Assembly: GCF_000378345.1 (NCBI RefSeq)
Contig: NZ_KB899545.1
Location: forward strand, 62,001 to 126,000
Length of the DNA: 64,000 nt
Direction: 5' to 3'
Source of the DNA: Hirschia maritima DSM 19733
GTDB lineage: Bacteria; Pseudomonadota; Alphaproteobacteria; Caulobacterales; Hyphomonadaceae
Shown here: piece after piece, positions 43,625 through 52,595 of the stretch
How the letters are laid out: each line of letters starts with the position of its first letter
How positions within the stretch are numbered: the first letter of the stretch is position 1
Notes under the pieces: generated by a model
The model's database searches: none
Seen by the model: only the letters and a program-made list of their open reading frames with translations
Told to the model about the DNA's origin: nothing
Translations under genes and position numbers: made by a program

Positions 43625-44353
43625 TTGGTCAGCGTGAGAATTTCCGGACCAAGATTGCGTCGTATAAGGCGGGCAATGCAAAGACCCAATGTATATTTAA
43701 TGCGGCAGGGCGATCAGAAGAGCGCAGATTGGTGCTTGCGCTCCAATCAAAGCGGGCGATGGAAAATTTTGTTTGGTGTCAGCGAGGATGAATTTGAGCA
43801 AATACTACAAGCCGGACTTTTATTAGAGGGAAGGCAAGAGGCAAGCTATCAATGGAATGACGCTGGTTTTGCAGATGTGAATATCGCTAATGAAGCCAAA
43901 GAGAACATAAACAGTTTTTCCCATGTTCCTTCTGGGAAATCCGGATTTGGATATCTCGTTTCGCAAGCGGTGAATGGTAAAGGACCGCTGGATGCAAGAA
44001 TGATAAATGCCGCACAAAATTATATAACCGATGTAGAAATAAGCATGAGCGTAGCAGGGCAGGTTATGAATTGGGATCGTGTTGCGCAGGTGCAATCGCA
44101 CAGGAAGGGAGTACATCAAGTTGGTGTGCATGGAAGGGGAATGCAGGCCAAGATGCGGCTTAAGCAACTACAAACTTGTCTCCTCAAAGAGGAGCTCGCC
44201 TTAATTGATGCAGCCTGTCTGGCGCACTATTCATTGAGCCGGATCGAATTGAAATTCGACCTTCCCACACGCAACGCCGGAAAAACCCTAGCGAATGCTT
44301 TGGATAATTTAGCGAGAGCATATGAAATGGAGTTGGCTGGTGGACGGAGGTAA
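43625..44353 (+). CDS. DUF6456 domain protein
   Basis: The 242-residue product ends in a DUF6456 domain (about residues 98-240): GFGYLVSQAVNGKGPLDARMINAAQNYITDVE, the helical MSVAGQVMNWDRV, and LLKEELALIDAACLAHYSLSRIELKFDLPTRNAGKTLANALDNLARAYE. That last part looks like a DNA-binding or replication-linked helical bundle, but no function is proven. The start is uncertain: TTG at 43625 or GTG at 43634 includes an RRIRRAMQRP segment that looks domain-like, whereas ATG at 43676 has AAGGCGGG in front of it. It follows the DnaA-like gene closely. Confidence 0.8.
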   Translation: MVSVRISGPRLRRIRRAMQRPNVYLMRQGDQKSADWCLRSNQSGRWKILFGVSEDEFEQILQAGLLLEGRQEASYQWNDAGFADVNIANEAKENINSFSHVPSGKSGFGYLVSQAVNGKGPLDARMINAAQNYITDVEISMSVAGQVMNWDRVAQVQSHRKGVHQVGVHGRGMQAKMRLKQLQTCLLKEELALIDAACLAHYSLSRIELKFDLPTRNAGKTLANALDNLARAYEMELAGGRR

Positions 44354-44454
44354 AGAGAGGCTATTAATGGCCCTTGAGGCAATGCGGCCATATAGACAAT
44401 TGCAACACATATAAGGAAGATGCAAAGCTTATTGGAGTTTGGAGGGGGAAGCAG

Positions 44455-45387
44455 TTGTTTACTTTAAAGCCACCTAAATGGGTCTACGTGCTATTCCTCA
44501 TGGGAGCATGCAGTATTGGTATCAGAATTTTACTTGATTCTAGTTTTGGAAACTCCGCGCTTTTGTATGTTGCTGTCCCGTTTTTGGTTTCAATTTTGAT
44601 TTTTCAGTTTGTTCCAAGCCCTGAAGGTCATAGTAATTTTGGCCGCTTTTTATACCACATAAAAATAGCAACTATTATCTTCCTCGGGACCTCAGCATTC
44701 CTTTTTGAAGGTTTTATATGTGTCCTGTTTTTCGTCCCTATTTATTATGTTTTTGTGACTCTAGGATATTTATGTGAAGAATTTGCTGATTGGTTGGACA
44801 GAAGAAAATCCCGAAATACAACCCTCAAATCCAGCATAATTCCAATCTGCGTTGCTGTTCTTGCGATTGAAGGGTTATCTCCCTCAACCACTTTTGAACG
44901 ACAAAGTTACATTCAGCATGAAATTATTGTTGACATGGACATAGGCACACTCAAATCCAATCTGGCCAAGCCAATAGAATTACCAAAAAAACGCCAATGG
45001 TTTCTTTCTATTTTTCCACTACCAATAGAAACTGAAGCTGGATCACTTCAAGATGGGGACATTCATAAGCTAAAATTCATCTACAAAAAGTGGTTTTTCA
45101 CAAACATTCATGAGGGGGAATTTCACTTAAAAATTGATGAAGTTGGAAGTCAGCATGTCAAAACTTCAGTCGTAAAAAATACAAGCTATTTGTCGAAATA
45201 TTTGAAAGTAAAAGGAACGGATATTGGGTTTGAGCCATTAGAAAATGGTCAAACAAAAATCTCATTAAGTATATCCTATGACCGCTTACTTGATCCAGCT
45301 TGGTATTTTGCGCCTATGCAGGAATATGCAGTTCAGCAGAGCGCAGATTACTTTGTTAATTCCGTTTTCCTGAGAGAAGTAATGTAA
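44455..45387 (+). CDS. Membrane protein with C-terminal START/SRPBCC-like domain, function unknown
   Basis: The first half holds four to five membrane helices (about residues 8-27, 37-52, 68-104 and 125-143); the second half (about 155-310) is soluble, with alternating strands and a long last helix (YAPMQEYAVQQSADYFVNSVF) that look like a START/polyketide-cyclase fold. The frame is open from 44374, but a strong GGAGGGGG at 44441-44448 stands before a TTG at 44455, giving MFTLKPPKW; this TTG start is preferred. Its stop overlaps the desaturase start (TAATG), so the two are co-translated and it may help handle lipids for that enzyme. No motif names a reaction. Confidence 0.72.
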   Translation: MFTLKPPKWVYVLFLMGACSIGIRILLDSSFGNSALLYVAVPFLVSILIFQFVPSPEGHSNFGRFLYHIKIATIIFLGTSAFLFEGFICVLFFVPIYYVFVTLGYLCEEFADWLDRRKSRNTTLKSSIIPICVAVLAIEGLSPSTTFERQSYIQHEIIVDMDIGTLKSNLAKPIELPKKRQWFLSIFPLPIETEAGSLQDGDIHKLKFIYKKWFFTNIHEGEFHLKIDEVGSQHVKTSVVKNTSYLSKYLKVKGTDIGFEPLENGQTKISLSISYDRLLDPAWYFAPMQEYAVQQSADYFVNSVFLREVM

Positions 45388-46376
45388 TGTCAAAGTCTGT
45401 CCAAGACGCAGCCCAAGGCGCTTTTAAGGTAAATTCTCTTTCAAATTTGGAAACTGCGGATCCAGTTGCAGGAAAAGTGGTTTGGGATGCTCCGCGTTCA
45501 ATTTGGAACACAGTGATATTCATGGGAGCAATAATTCTCGCTCCAATTCACTTCAATGCATCGGCTCTTTTCATGTTTTTGATTTTAACGTCGATCACCT
45601 TGTGCGCTGGTCACTCAGTAGGTTTTCACAGAAGACTTATTCATAAGAGCTTTGATTGTCCCAAATGGCTAGAACGGGTTCTCGTTTACATCGGAACGAT
45701 TGTCGGGATGGGGGGGCCTATTTGGACTATCAAACTTCATGACAGCCGAGATTGGGCGCAAAGGCAACCAGATTGTCATTCTTTCCTCCGTCATGAACAT
45801 AGTTTTCTAAAAGATGGCTTACTCTATCTCCATGGAAAACTGGTTTTAGAAAATCCACCTAAGTTTGATGCAGGAAAAGGTATTTCAGACGACAGGTTTT
45901 ATAATTTTTTGGATAGAACGTGGATGTTGCAACAATTGCCAATAGCCGGAATACTTTACATTACGGGTGGCATGCCTTGGTTAGTATGGGGCGTTTTTGT
46001 TCGAGTTGCGGCATGTACGACAATGCATTGGGCTATATCATATTTTGCTCATACGCGAGGTCCGAGTGATTGGGAAGTTGATGGCGCAGTAATCCAGGCA
46101 CATAATGTTCCACTGTTGGCTATTCCAACAATGGGCGAAAGTTGGCATGGTAATCACCATGCGTTTCCAAGCTCAGCGAAACATGGATTATACCCTGAAC
46201 AAATTGATCTTGGTTGGTATTTTATTTGTCTGTTGAGCTGGGTGGGGTTAGCTAAAAACGTAAAAACCCCCAAAGATTTACCTGCCAGAAAGAACATAAG
46301 ACCTATGTCGGATCGAGCCATGAGTATTGTTTCTCAGGCGCAATTTACTGAACTAAAAAACAGACAGCGCCCCTAA
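45387..46376 (+). CDS. Fatty acid desaturase family protein with atypical second histidine box
   Basis: The 329-residue membrane protein has the acyl-CoA desaturase layout: hydrophobic segments at about 37-75, box 1 as GFHRRLIHKSF (HxxxxH), a middle region, and box 3 as GESWHGNHHAFPSSAKHG. The usual box 2 HRxHH is replaced by LHDSRDWAQRQPDCHSFLRHEH, a variant I believe occurs in a distinct proteobacterial desaturase group. Histidines in it could still serve the di-iron centre, but the substrate and regiochemistry are open. It is translationally coupled to the START-like membrane gene before it. Confidence 0.85.
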   Translation: MSKSVQDAAQGAFKVNSLSNLETADPVAGKVVWDAPRSIWNTVIFMGAIILAPIHFNASALFMFLILTSITLCAGHSVGFHRRLIHKSFDCPKWLERVLVYIGTIVGMGGPIWTIKLHDSRDWAQRQPDCHSFLRHEHSFLKDGLLYLHGKLVLENPPKFDAGKGISDDRFYNFLDRTWMLQQLPIAGILYITGGMPWLVWGVFVRVAACTTMHWAISYFAHTRGPSDWEVDGAVIQAHNVPLLAIPTMGESWHGNHHAFPSSAKHGLYPEQIDLGWYFICLLSWVGLAKNVKTPKDLPARKNIRPMSDRAMSIVSQAQFTELKNRQRP

Positions 46377-46433
46377 GCTGAATGTCTGCTTTGGGTTAGA
46401 AATAAATTGCCTCTCAATCTCTTAACGAGAATC

Positions 46434-46859
46434 TTAGACAGCTTCAGCATCCGAACGTATACGGTTGAGCATGGATTTGAAGCCGTTGGAGCGTTGGGGG
46501 GATAGGGCTTCATCAACGCCAATGCTGGAGAAAAAGGCTTGGGCGTCGAACGCTAAGATGTCTTTTGGTGTATTGCCCGAATAGATATTCAGAAGCAGGG
46601 CGATCAGGCCCGAGACAAGAATTGCATCTGATGTACCCCTGAAATGTAGAGTTCCATTCTCCTTGTTTTCTGTGACAAGCCAGACCTGACTGGCGCAACC
46701 TAATACCTTGTTGGTATCGTTCATTTCGGCATCGCTGAGCGGCTCTAATGATTTTCCAAGGTCTATGATGTGGGCGTATCTGTCTTCCCAATCAGTTAGG
46801 AATTCAAAATCTTCACGCAATTCGTTTGCGGCTTCTTCAAGAGGGGTAGCATTTGTCAT
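46434..46859 (-). CDS. sufE: SufE-type sulfur acceptor for Fe-S cluster assembly
   Basis: SufE takes persulfide sulfur from SufS and passes it to the SufBCD scaffold. The 141-residue length is normal. Marks are REDFEFLTDWEDRYAHIIDLGKSLEPL near the start, the active cysteine in NKVLGCASQVWL, and GLIALLLNIYSGNTPKDILAFD. The only ATG for the frame is at 46859; it has no Shine-Dalgarno, and a terminator hairpin ends 11 bases before it. A TTG 13 codons further in has weak GAAGAAG upstream and would still keep the whole domain. No other suf gene is near. Confidence 0.92.
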   Translation of the reverse strand: MTNATPLEEAANELREDFEFLTDWEDRYAHIIDLGKSLEPLSDAEMNDTNKVLGCASQVWLVTENKENGTLHFRGTSDAILVSGLIALLLNIYSGNTPKDILAFDAQAFFSSIGVDEALSPQRSNGFKSMLNRIRSDAEAV

Positions 46860-46869
46860 GAGGCATATA

Positions 46870-46904
46870 AAAGGCCCGCGAGCGTAACTTGCAAGCGGGC
46901 CTTT
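46870..46904 (-). terminator. Intrinsic terminator between the 47-kb secreted-protein gene and sufE
   Basis: On the minus strand AAAGGCCCGC and GCGGGCCTTT form a perfect 10-bp stem with a 15-base loop and run into TTTT. It ends the transcript from 47997-46957 and lies only 11 bases before the sufE ATG, so sufE must be transcribed by read-through or from a promoter overlapping this element. Confidence 0.85.
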
Positions 46905-46956
46905 GAATTTTCTACAATTAAATCGTCTATTTAATGCGATTAATCGGTTTCATTGC

Positions 46957-47997
46957 TTATTGGGCAACGTCTCCAACACATTCACCAATGTCAGAAACAG
47001 CGTGCTTGCGCATACAAGCCTGAAGGCCGTAATGGTCTGATTGGGTTCCCACACATTGATTGAGTTGTTGTTGAGCAAATTCAAAACAATCTTTCGCGCG
47101 TCGATCATTCATAGCTTTCACAAAACCGATGTCAGATGTGTTTGAAGCACCGATGATTTCATAAGCGGCAAGTGAAGCCATGTGATTAGCTGTCTCTGTG
47201 CGTGCTGGGTTCACTGAATAACGACGCTGAGTCAGAGAAGAAAAAGCTGACATTGGTGCGTTGGTTGCAATGCTTCTGGCGCGTTCCCATGCATTGGATT
47301 GTCCTGCTTGTGCAAGGATGCTTCCGATGTTTGAAGAGTTGAACATGTTACGTGCAGTCGAAGAAACCGGACGACCTGAATATGTCATGGACTTTAGCTT
47401 GGTGGCGCGCTGGGCACCGTCACGGATGCGTTCTTTAACCCAAGATTGATTTTGCAGGTGTGCTTCTTGTGATTCCATAAAAGAAGCCGCACTTGAAATG
47501 TATCTAGCATCAGCTTCCGCAGCAGCTAGAGCAGATTGAAGTGCTTTGTCACCACCTTTTAGTGTTGTTGCGTAACCGGGGGATTTACGAAGCCCATTTA
47601 GAAACCGTTCGCGACCGTAATAAGATTCAATTTCACGAACAGAGTTTGCAAACTCACGGTTTTGGGCGGCCACAAGAGCCGAATAAGACATCCATCCCGA
47701 TGTAAGCTTGGTCGCGTTGTGTCCACCTAATTCATTAAGGCGTTGTTCGATTTCACCTTGAGAAGAGAATGCTCTGTTTCTTACTTGAGAGACATCACCT
47801 TGGTAGGTTGCATAAGTTGCTGCAGCAGATGTCACCAATGCTGATGGTCCTGATCTTGCAGATTGTGTACTGGCGTAAGTAGGTTGTACATTGTTGCCCG
47901 GCTGGCTAACTTTCGTGGTTTGCACAGTTTGAGCACCAGCAATCCCTGCGGAAAGAGTAGCGATGGTAAGGCATTGGAACCAACGGGTAAGACGCAT
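46957..47997 (-). CDS. Secreted protein of unknown function
   Basis: The 346-residue product has a signal peptide (MRLTRWFQCLTIATLSAGIAGAQ, cleavage after AGA or AQT). The mature part is helical and Ala/Ser/Gln-rich, with a Tyr-rich early stretch (SAAATYATYQGDVSQ) and four cysteines near the C-terminus (DCFEFAQQQLNQC, GLQACMRKH, DIGEC), which could form two disulfides in a small closing domain. I do not recognise a named family. The frame can be opened by TTG at 48021, but the ATG at 47997 follows GAGAGG and is preferred. It is divergent from the histidine kinase gene. Confidence 0.8.
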   Translation of the reverse strand: MRLTRWFQCLTIATLSAGIAGAQTVQTTKVSQPGNNVQPTYASTQSARSGPSALVTSAAATYATYQGDVSQVRNRAFSSQGEIEQRLNELGGHNATKLTSGWMSYSALVAAQNREFANSVREIESYYGRERFLNGLRKSPGYATTLKGGDKALQSALAAAEADARYISSAASFMESQEAHLQNQSWVKERIRDGAQRATKLKSMTYSGRPVSSTARNMFNSSNIGSILAQAGQSNAWERARSIATNAPMSAFSSLTQRRYSVNPARTETANHMASLAAYEIIGASNTSDIGFVKAMNDRRAKDCFEFAQQQLNQCVGTQSDHYGLQACMRKHAVSDIGECVGDVAQ

Positions 47998-48129
47998 GAG
48001 TGGGGATCCTCTCGGTTTCAATTTAGATGAAGCAGTGGGGTGATACTGCTTCGATGATTCAATTTTAAATCATCATATTTTAACGCAACAAATTTACTCT
48101 ATCTGCATAATCGTTTAAGGCTAGTTACG

Positions 48130-49533
48130 ATGATTAAAATAATCCAACATAATGCAGTTAACACTGTCTTGACACCTTCGGAAGTGACTGAGCAACGCGC
48201 GACTTGGATTCTGTTGTGTCTTGTTATTCTTCTGGTTTTATGGATTAGCGGTACTAGCTTATTGGTGAGCACTTTTGTGTGCGCGATCGTATCTTTGCCT
48301 GCAATTGCTCAGATTATGACGTCGAAATTGCAAGGTGAAACATCACATGAATTGGAAATGGCCGTCTGGATAGTTGTGGTGATGATTGGTGCCACTGCAA
48401 CTGGTGGAGCTGTGTCGGCTGTTTCAGTAGCGTTCTTTATTCCGGTCGTGACAGCGCTGTCGCTTGGAAGAAAGAGACAGGCGATTGAGGCTAGCGCGTT
48501 CTCAGTTTTGGGGTTTTGTCTTGCTGCATTGTTGTCGAGGATGGGATTTCTACCCATAGAGCCCAAATTGTTAAATCCTGCGCCGGCTATGTTTGCTTTG
48601 GTTTCATTGATATATATGGCGTCATTGGTGCGTAAAATCCAACTGGCTGACAATTCTGCAGGAACATTGGCGAGAGTGCGGGAGCAGGCTTCTCATCAGA
48701 TATCGCGTTTATCAAAGCAAAAAGAAATTCTGGTCAATCGGCTGGAAACATCTTCGCAGAGACTAGCACACGCCCGAAAAGAATTTAGTCAAGAGCAGGA
48801 CAAAAACGCAGATCTAGAAAGAACGTTGGATCAACGCGCACTTTATTATGCAAAGACCAGTCATGAACTGCGTACGCCTTTGAATGCGATTTTAGGGTTT
48901 TCAGAGGTGATGAAGGAAGAGCTGTATGGTGAACTTCCAGAAAAGTACAAAGAGTATGCACAGATGATTCATGAAGGGGGTAAGTCCCTTCAATTGACTG
49001 TTGATGATGTGCTTGACCTGACAAAAATCGAATCTGGGAATTACGAAATTCGACCGGAAAAGGTCTCACTCACGGAAATAATGTGGGACATGGTGCGTTT
49101 TCTGTCCGACCAAGCAAGACGATCCGAAGTGAAATTAAGTGTTTCAAGTAAGAGCAAAGATGTTGAGGCATTTGCGGACCCGAGGGCTGTACGCCAGATA
49201 GCTCAAAACCTAGTTTCCAATGCTATTAAGTTTACGCCTCATGGCGGTTCGATTGCGATTACAGTTCGTGAAGATGAAGAAAGCGGTGCTTGGTTGAGTG
49301 TGAAAGACACTGGGGCAGGAATAGATCCTGAAGTGTTCGAAGATATTCTCAAACCATTTGTACAAACTGAGGCAGCAAATAAAGCTAACAAGGTGGGAAC
49401 AGGATTAGGCCTTTCGGTTGCAAACGCATTTGCAAAACTTCATGGCGGGCACATGCAACTCGATTCTGAAGCTGGTGAGGGAAGTGTTATTTCAGTATTC
49501 TTCCCTGAAGAAGGTAAACATTCGCAAGAATAG
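48130..49533 (+). CDS. Membrane sensor histidine kinase
   Basis: The 467-residue kinase starts with five or six closely packed membrane helices (about residues 25-175) and no large periplasmic loop, then a coiled coil (about 185-240), a HisKA domain with the phospho-acceptor H245 in KTSHELRTPLNAILGFSEVM, and a HATPase_c domain with QNLVSNAIKF (N box), VKDTGAGIDP (G1) and GTGLGLSVANAF (G2). The compact membrane sensor joined directly to HisKA resembles DivJ/PleC-type kinases of Caulobacter relatives, so a cell-cycle role is possible but unproven. No response regulator gene is adjacent. Confidence 0.92.
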   Translation: MIKIIQHNAVNTVLTPSEVTEQRATWILLCLVILLVLWISGTSLLVSTFVCAIVSLPAIAQIMTSKLQGETSHELEMAVWIVVVMIGATATGGAVSAVSVAFFIPVVTALSLGRKRQAIEASAFSVLGFCLAALLSRMGFLPIEPKLLNPAPAMFALVSLIYMASLVRKIQLADNSAGTLARVREQASHQISRLSKQKEILVNRLETSSQRLAHARKEFSQEQDKNADLERTLDQRALYYAKTSHELRTPLNAILGFSEVMKEELYGELPEKYKEYAQMIHEGGKSLQLTVDDVLDLTKIESGNYEIRPEKVSLTEIMWDMVRFLSDQARRSEVKLSVSSKSKDVEAFADPRAVRQIAQNLVSNAIKFTPHGGSIAITVREDEESGAWLSVKDTGAGIDPEVFEDILKPFVQTEAANKANKVGTGLGLSVANAFAKLHGGHMQLDSEAGEGSVISVFFPEEGKHSQE

Positions 49534-49610
49534 GGCATCATTCTGTTTGAATGCTCGTCATCATTGGCAGCATGGTTTTATTTAAAAGTTTGGGTGACAA
49601 ATAAAGCTCA

Positions 49611-50090
49611 ATGTCGGAAATTTCTCAGCCAGACCGTGATTACCTAACAAGCCTGTTTGATGAACGAGATCATTTCTCGGTTGGAGCTTGGGACAAAGAA
49701 AACCATGTGACTGGAAATGTAAATTTTGATTTTAATGAGATGTTCGAAATCATTGATAGTCAGTTGACGACAACGTCCCGTAGAGAAGATGAAGATTCAT
49801 ATGAAATTGCCTTCGAGCCGAAAGATGATTTTCGACTTTTGATTCTTCTAAAAGATCAAAGCGCTATCATTGGAGAAGGGATAACTCCACGAGAGTTTTA
49901 CCGGTTGATGAAAGCAATGGCTGACCGGTTTGAGCAGCCAAATTCACTATATGTCTGCGGTGGAAGCATTAGCTATTCTTGGTTGCGCACTGATCTCCCT
50001 GAAAAAGAAGCCGTTATGCATATGCTGAAACATGATGATGGCGTTCGTGAGGACTTGGGATTGCCAGAATACGATCATACACAATGGTAG
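49611..50090 (+). CDS. Conserved acidic protein of unknown function
   Basis: The 159-residue cytosolic protein has no signal peptide, membrane helix or motif that I recognise. It is acidic, with a predicted alpha/beta core (FRLLILLKDQSAIIGEGITPREFYRLMKAMADRF). Length, ATG start and codon use like the neighbours support a real gene. It follows the kinase by about 77 bases in the same direction. Confidence 0.7.
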   Translation: MSEISQPDRDYLTSLFDERDHFSVGAWDKENHVTGNVNFDFNEMFEIIDSQLTTTSRREDEDSYEIAFEPKDDFRLLILLKDQSAIIGEGITPREFYRLMKAMADRFEQPNSLYVCGGSISYSWLRTDLPEKEAVMHMLKHDDGVREDLGLPEYDHTQW

Positions 50091-50140
50091 AAGACGAATT
50101 TGGAAAGATAACCGTCAACACTACATTTAAGCTTTGAAGG

Positions 50141-51094
50141 CTAATTTGTTTTTACTGTGTCTCTTGCTATTGCGCTAAAAGCTGCGGCAGCTCGAAAATC
50201 TCCAACTTCAAACGTTGCTCTAACGATTTTGGAACTCTTGTCTCGATCAGAGGGAATGAATTCAACGATTATCGTTTCGCGTGGATCAAGCAGATTGACG
50301 GCATTCATGGCGCGATCGTCAAACAAGAAAAGAGCCCCTTGGGTTTTATTTCCGTCTTCATAGGGCGGGGCGTCTACGATCTCTCGTCCAGATGCCAAGA
50401 GCTTTTTAGACATTGACCTTGGTGGTGGCGATAATCCTTTAGAAGAGCCAAACAAACCACCAATCCACGGGGTTGGTGATTTCTCATTGTCTCGCACGAT
50501 TAAACGAGCCATCGAAGGAGGTTGTTGATTTATCAAAAGTCTCTTTACAGTCGACAATTTTGCTGGCGGCCTTTTTTGTCCGGGAACTGCAAACCCAAGC
50601 GGATCTCTTGCGCGTGGAACATGAATAAGACCAAACCTAACAGATGTTTCGGGGTCTTCCTGATAAGCGGCCCATACATCCGTTAGAGTTCTTGTGGCGG
50701 TCCATAGTCTTATTCCGCCTCGAAATTCATAGAAAGGCGTCCGCGAAAACGCTAAAAATGCATCTTTCAGACGTTCATTGGCGGTGGTTAGGCGTTCGTC
50801 ATCACATTCCTTTGAATTTGCGTAGGAATGAGATTCGTCATGTAAGGCTTCAACTTCATCAATCGAGAATCCGCCTCGAAGAAGTGCAGTGCGGGCTTGC
50901 CAATATCCCATTTCCAGAGCCAATCGCTCTTTATCGGACAATAGTTTGCATTTTTCATCAGCAGATCGAAGCGAAGCGCGCTCCATAAAGGCAGTGTTTG
51001 CGTCGGCCACCTGCGCAGCTGCTGAAGAAGCTGTAAGAGCTAATCCTATAGACACGGCCAGAGGGGAGAGAAACTGAAGTTTATTGCGCAACAT
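50141..51094 (-). CDS. Secreted protein of unknown function
   Basis: The 317-residue product has a signal peptide (cleavage after SSAAA) and a mature part with one early cysteine pair (SADEKCKLLS, NSKECDDER). The central region (FRGGIRLWTATRTLTDVWAAYQED, RFGLIHVPRARDP) and the ending (ETIIVEFIPSDRDKSSKIVRATFEVGDFRAAAAFSAI) look like a folded beta-rich domain. I do not recognise the family. A TTG at 51112 could start it, but the ATG at 51094 gives a better signal peptide. It may share a transcript with the small membrane gene upstream at 51193-51537. Confidence 0.78.
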   Translation of the reverse strand: MLRNKLQFLSPLAVSIGLALTASSAAAQVADANTAFMERASLRSADEKCKLLSDKERLALEMGYWQARTALLRGGFSIDEVEALHDESHSYANSKECDDERLTTANERLKDAFLAFSRTPFYEFRGGIRLWTATRTLTDVWAAYQEDPETSVRFGLIHVPRARDPLGFAVPGQKRPPAKLSTVKRLLINQQPPSMARLIVRDNEKSPTPWIGGLFGSSKGLSPPPRSMSKKLLASGREIVDAPPYEDGNKTQGALFLFDDRAMNAVNLLDPRETIIVEFIPSDRDKSSKIVRATFEVGDFRAAAAFSAIARDTVKTN

Positions 51095-51192
51095 AGCTTG
51101 TTCTATACGCAATAGAGATTGACTATCAATGAATTTTTTCGGGAGAAGAAAGGGCCAAATTAAGAGCTAATTATGGCGGAGACTTTGTCTCT

Positions 51193-51537
51193 TTAAGCTG
51201 CTTGGTGTGAATGAGCAGAGGTTTTAGGGTTATCTATAGATGCTAAGAACGCTTTATCATCATTTGATAACTTAAAGTGTTTTTCTTTTGCTGAGGCGAT
51301 TAACTCTCTAAAGAAAAAGAATAGGCCCGAAACCAATAATACCGTAACAAGAACCCATAAAATACTTAGGTCTGTTGTGGGAGGTGTTTGTGGCATCGAA
51401 AAGGATTGATTTTGGAATTCACCAAGTAAAACATTTGTAATGTTTTCTGGCGATAGCTGAATATTGCCAGAAGTGCCAGATTGCCAAAGTATAGTAGGTG
51501 CAAATGCCAACATTACCAAAAAATCCAAATTCCCCAA
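51193..51537 (-). CDS. Possible small single-pass membrane protein
   Basis: This 114-residue frame has one clear membrane helix (about residues 57-76, LSILWVLVTVLLVSGLFFFF) followed by a charged tail, and a hydrophobic N-terminus that may be a signal. The start is unclear: TTG at 51537, TTG at 51519 and ATG at 51513 are all possible. No family is recognised. It is co-directional with the secreted-protein gene that follows after about 98 bases. Confidence 0.5.
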   Translation of the reverse strand: MGNLDFLVMLAFAPTILWQSGTSGNIQLSPENITNVLLGEFQNQSFSMPQTPPTTDLSILWVLVTVLLVSGLFFFFRELIASAKEKHFKLSNDDKAFLASIDNPKTSAHSHQAA

Positions 51538-51613
51538 CTGCGCGAATACATAGGTTTGTTTTTCCGCTGCGTTCTAATTATCAACAAAACAATAAAAGAA
51601 AAGAAGAAATTAC

Positions 51614-51979
51614 ATGTCTTTCTGCATTGTAACAAAACTCTGGGTAGATGCTCTCGTGCGTAGGGTGAATTTGTCGGGCGCTTACTCAACTGTTGAGAGA
51701 ATTGGTGATGAAACGCGTGGAGATGTACTTATAAAGACCCGCCGACCCAATGGGGATGTTTCCCTTATCGGGCGAGCATTCAGCCCAGATGATGAAATTG
51801 TATTTCAATATATTCGACCTGAAAATCACATCATGACTGAGCAAGAAGCCAGTGAATATTTGAAAAAAAGAATATCCTATGATGCAGACATTTGGATCAT
51901 AGAAATTGAAGACAAAGAGGGGCGCCATTTTCTGGAAGAAAAGGTGCAACCGATTGTCCTCAATGACCCTTTTGCGTGA
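51614..51979 (+). CDS. DUF1491 family protein
   Basis: The 121-residue protein matches DUF1491: the opening TKLWVDALVRRVNLSG, a middle GDVLIKTRRPNGDVSLIGRAFS, and the ending EASEYLKKRISYDADIWIIEIEDKEGRHFLEEK are family hallmarks. It is small, cytosolic and widespread in Alphaproteobacteria; no function is established. AGAAG lies before the ATG. Confidence 0.85.
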   Translation: MSFCIVTKLWVDALVRRVNLSGAYSTVERIGDETRGDVLIKTRRPNGDVSLIGRAFSPDDEIVFQYIRPENHIMTEQEASEYLKKRISYDADIWIIEIEDKEGRHFLEEKVQPIVLNDPFA

Positions 51980-52087
51980 CCCATATATAATCTAACAAAT
52001 TTGACTTAAATTTGCCGCGTTCTCCAACAATATATTTACGATACTCATGTATAAGTTTCTCATAGACTAGAAGGAATGAGACACCCG

Positions 52088-52477
52088 ATGTTGTTTTTGA
52101 TGAATTCACAGGTGATTGATATTGGAGATCCACGGACAACACTTCGTGAGACTGCAAATCAGCTAACTGAAATTCCGTTTCAGCAATTGAGTACAGCACA
52201 TGCTGTAAGCTTGGGGCAGGCTCTATTTTTTCATTGTCCAGACGACAAAAAACCAATGCCAGGTGCATTGCAGGCATTGGGTGCATTGATTTCAGAATAT
52301 ACTGATGCGAATGCGGCATTGTTTGTGAAACCACCAAATGCACAGGCTGCTCAGCAAGTTCAGATCCGGTTGGCAGAAGTGCAACTTCCCGTGATTGCTA
52401 ACCTATTTCAATTGCAAAAACGACAACCATTATCACCTGCTTTGGTGAACAATTCTGTTTGGGCATGTGCAGCTTAG
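52088..52477 (+). CDS. Hypothetical protein
   Basis: A 129-residue soluble, mostly helical frame with no recognised family. Supporting it are codon use like the neighbours, AAGGA at 52071-52075 before the ATG at 52088, and absence of a better gene here. An ATG at 52076 is in frame but touches the ribosome site. A 127-residue frame runs antisense over most of it, but looks like a shadow. Confidence 0.55.
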   Translation: MLFLMNSQVIDIGDPRTTLRETANQLTEIPFQQLSTAHAVSLGQALFFHCPDDKKPMPGALQALGALISEYTDANAALFVKPPNAQAAQQVQIRLAEVQLPVIANLFQLQKRQPLSPALVNNSVWACAA

Positions 52478-52595
52478 ATTGATTGCGGTCGTGCAAAATC
52501 TAAAAATTAGGAATTTAACCGCTTCAATCTAGTCGATTGCGGCGGATTGCTTTATGGGATGCTGTTTGTTTTTAAAACTTGCAGGATCATGCCCA

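Noticed and set aside
51960-52343. 127-residue minus-strand frame opposite the hypothetical gene at 52088
   Set aside because: No recognisable family, odd composition and it runs across the end of the DUF1491 gene; the plus frame has a ribosome site and neighbour-like codons.
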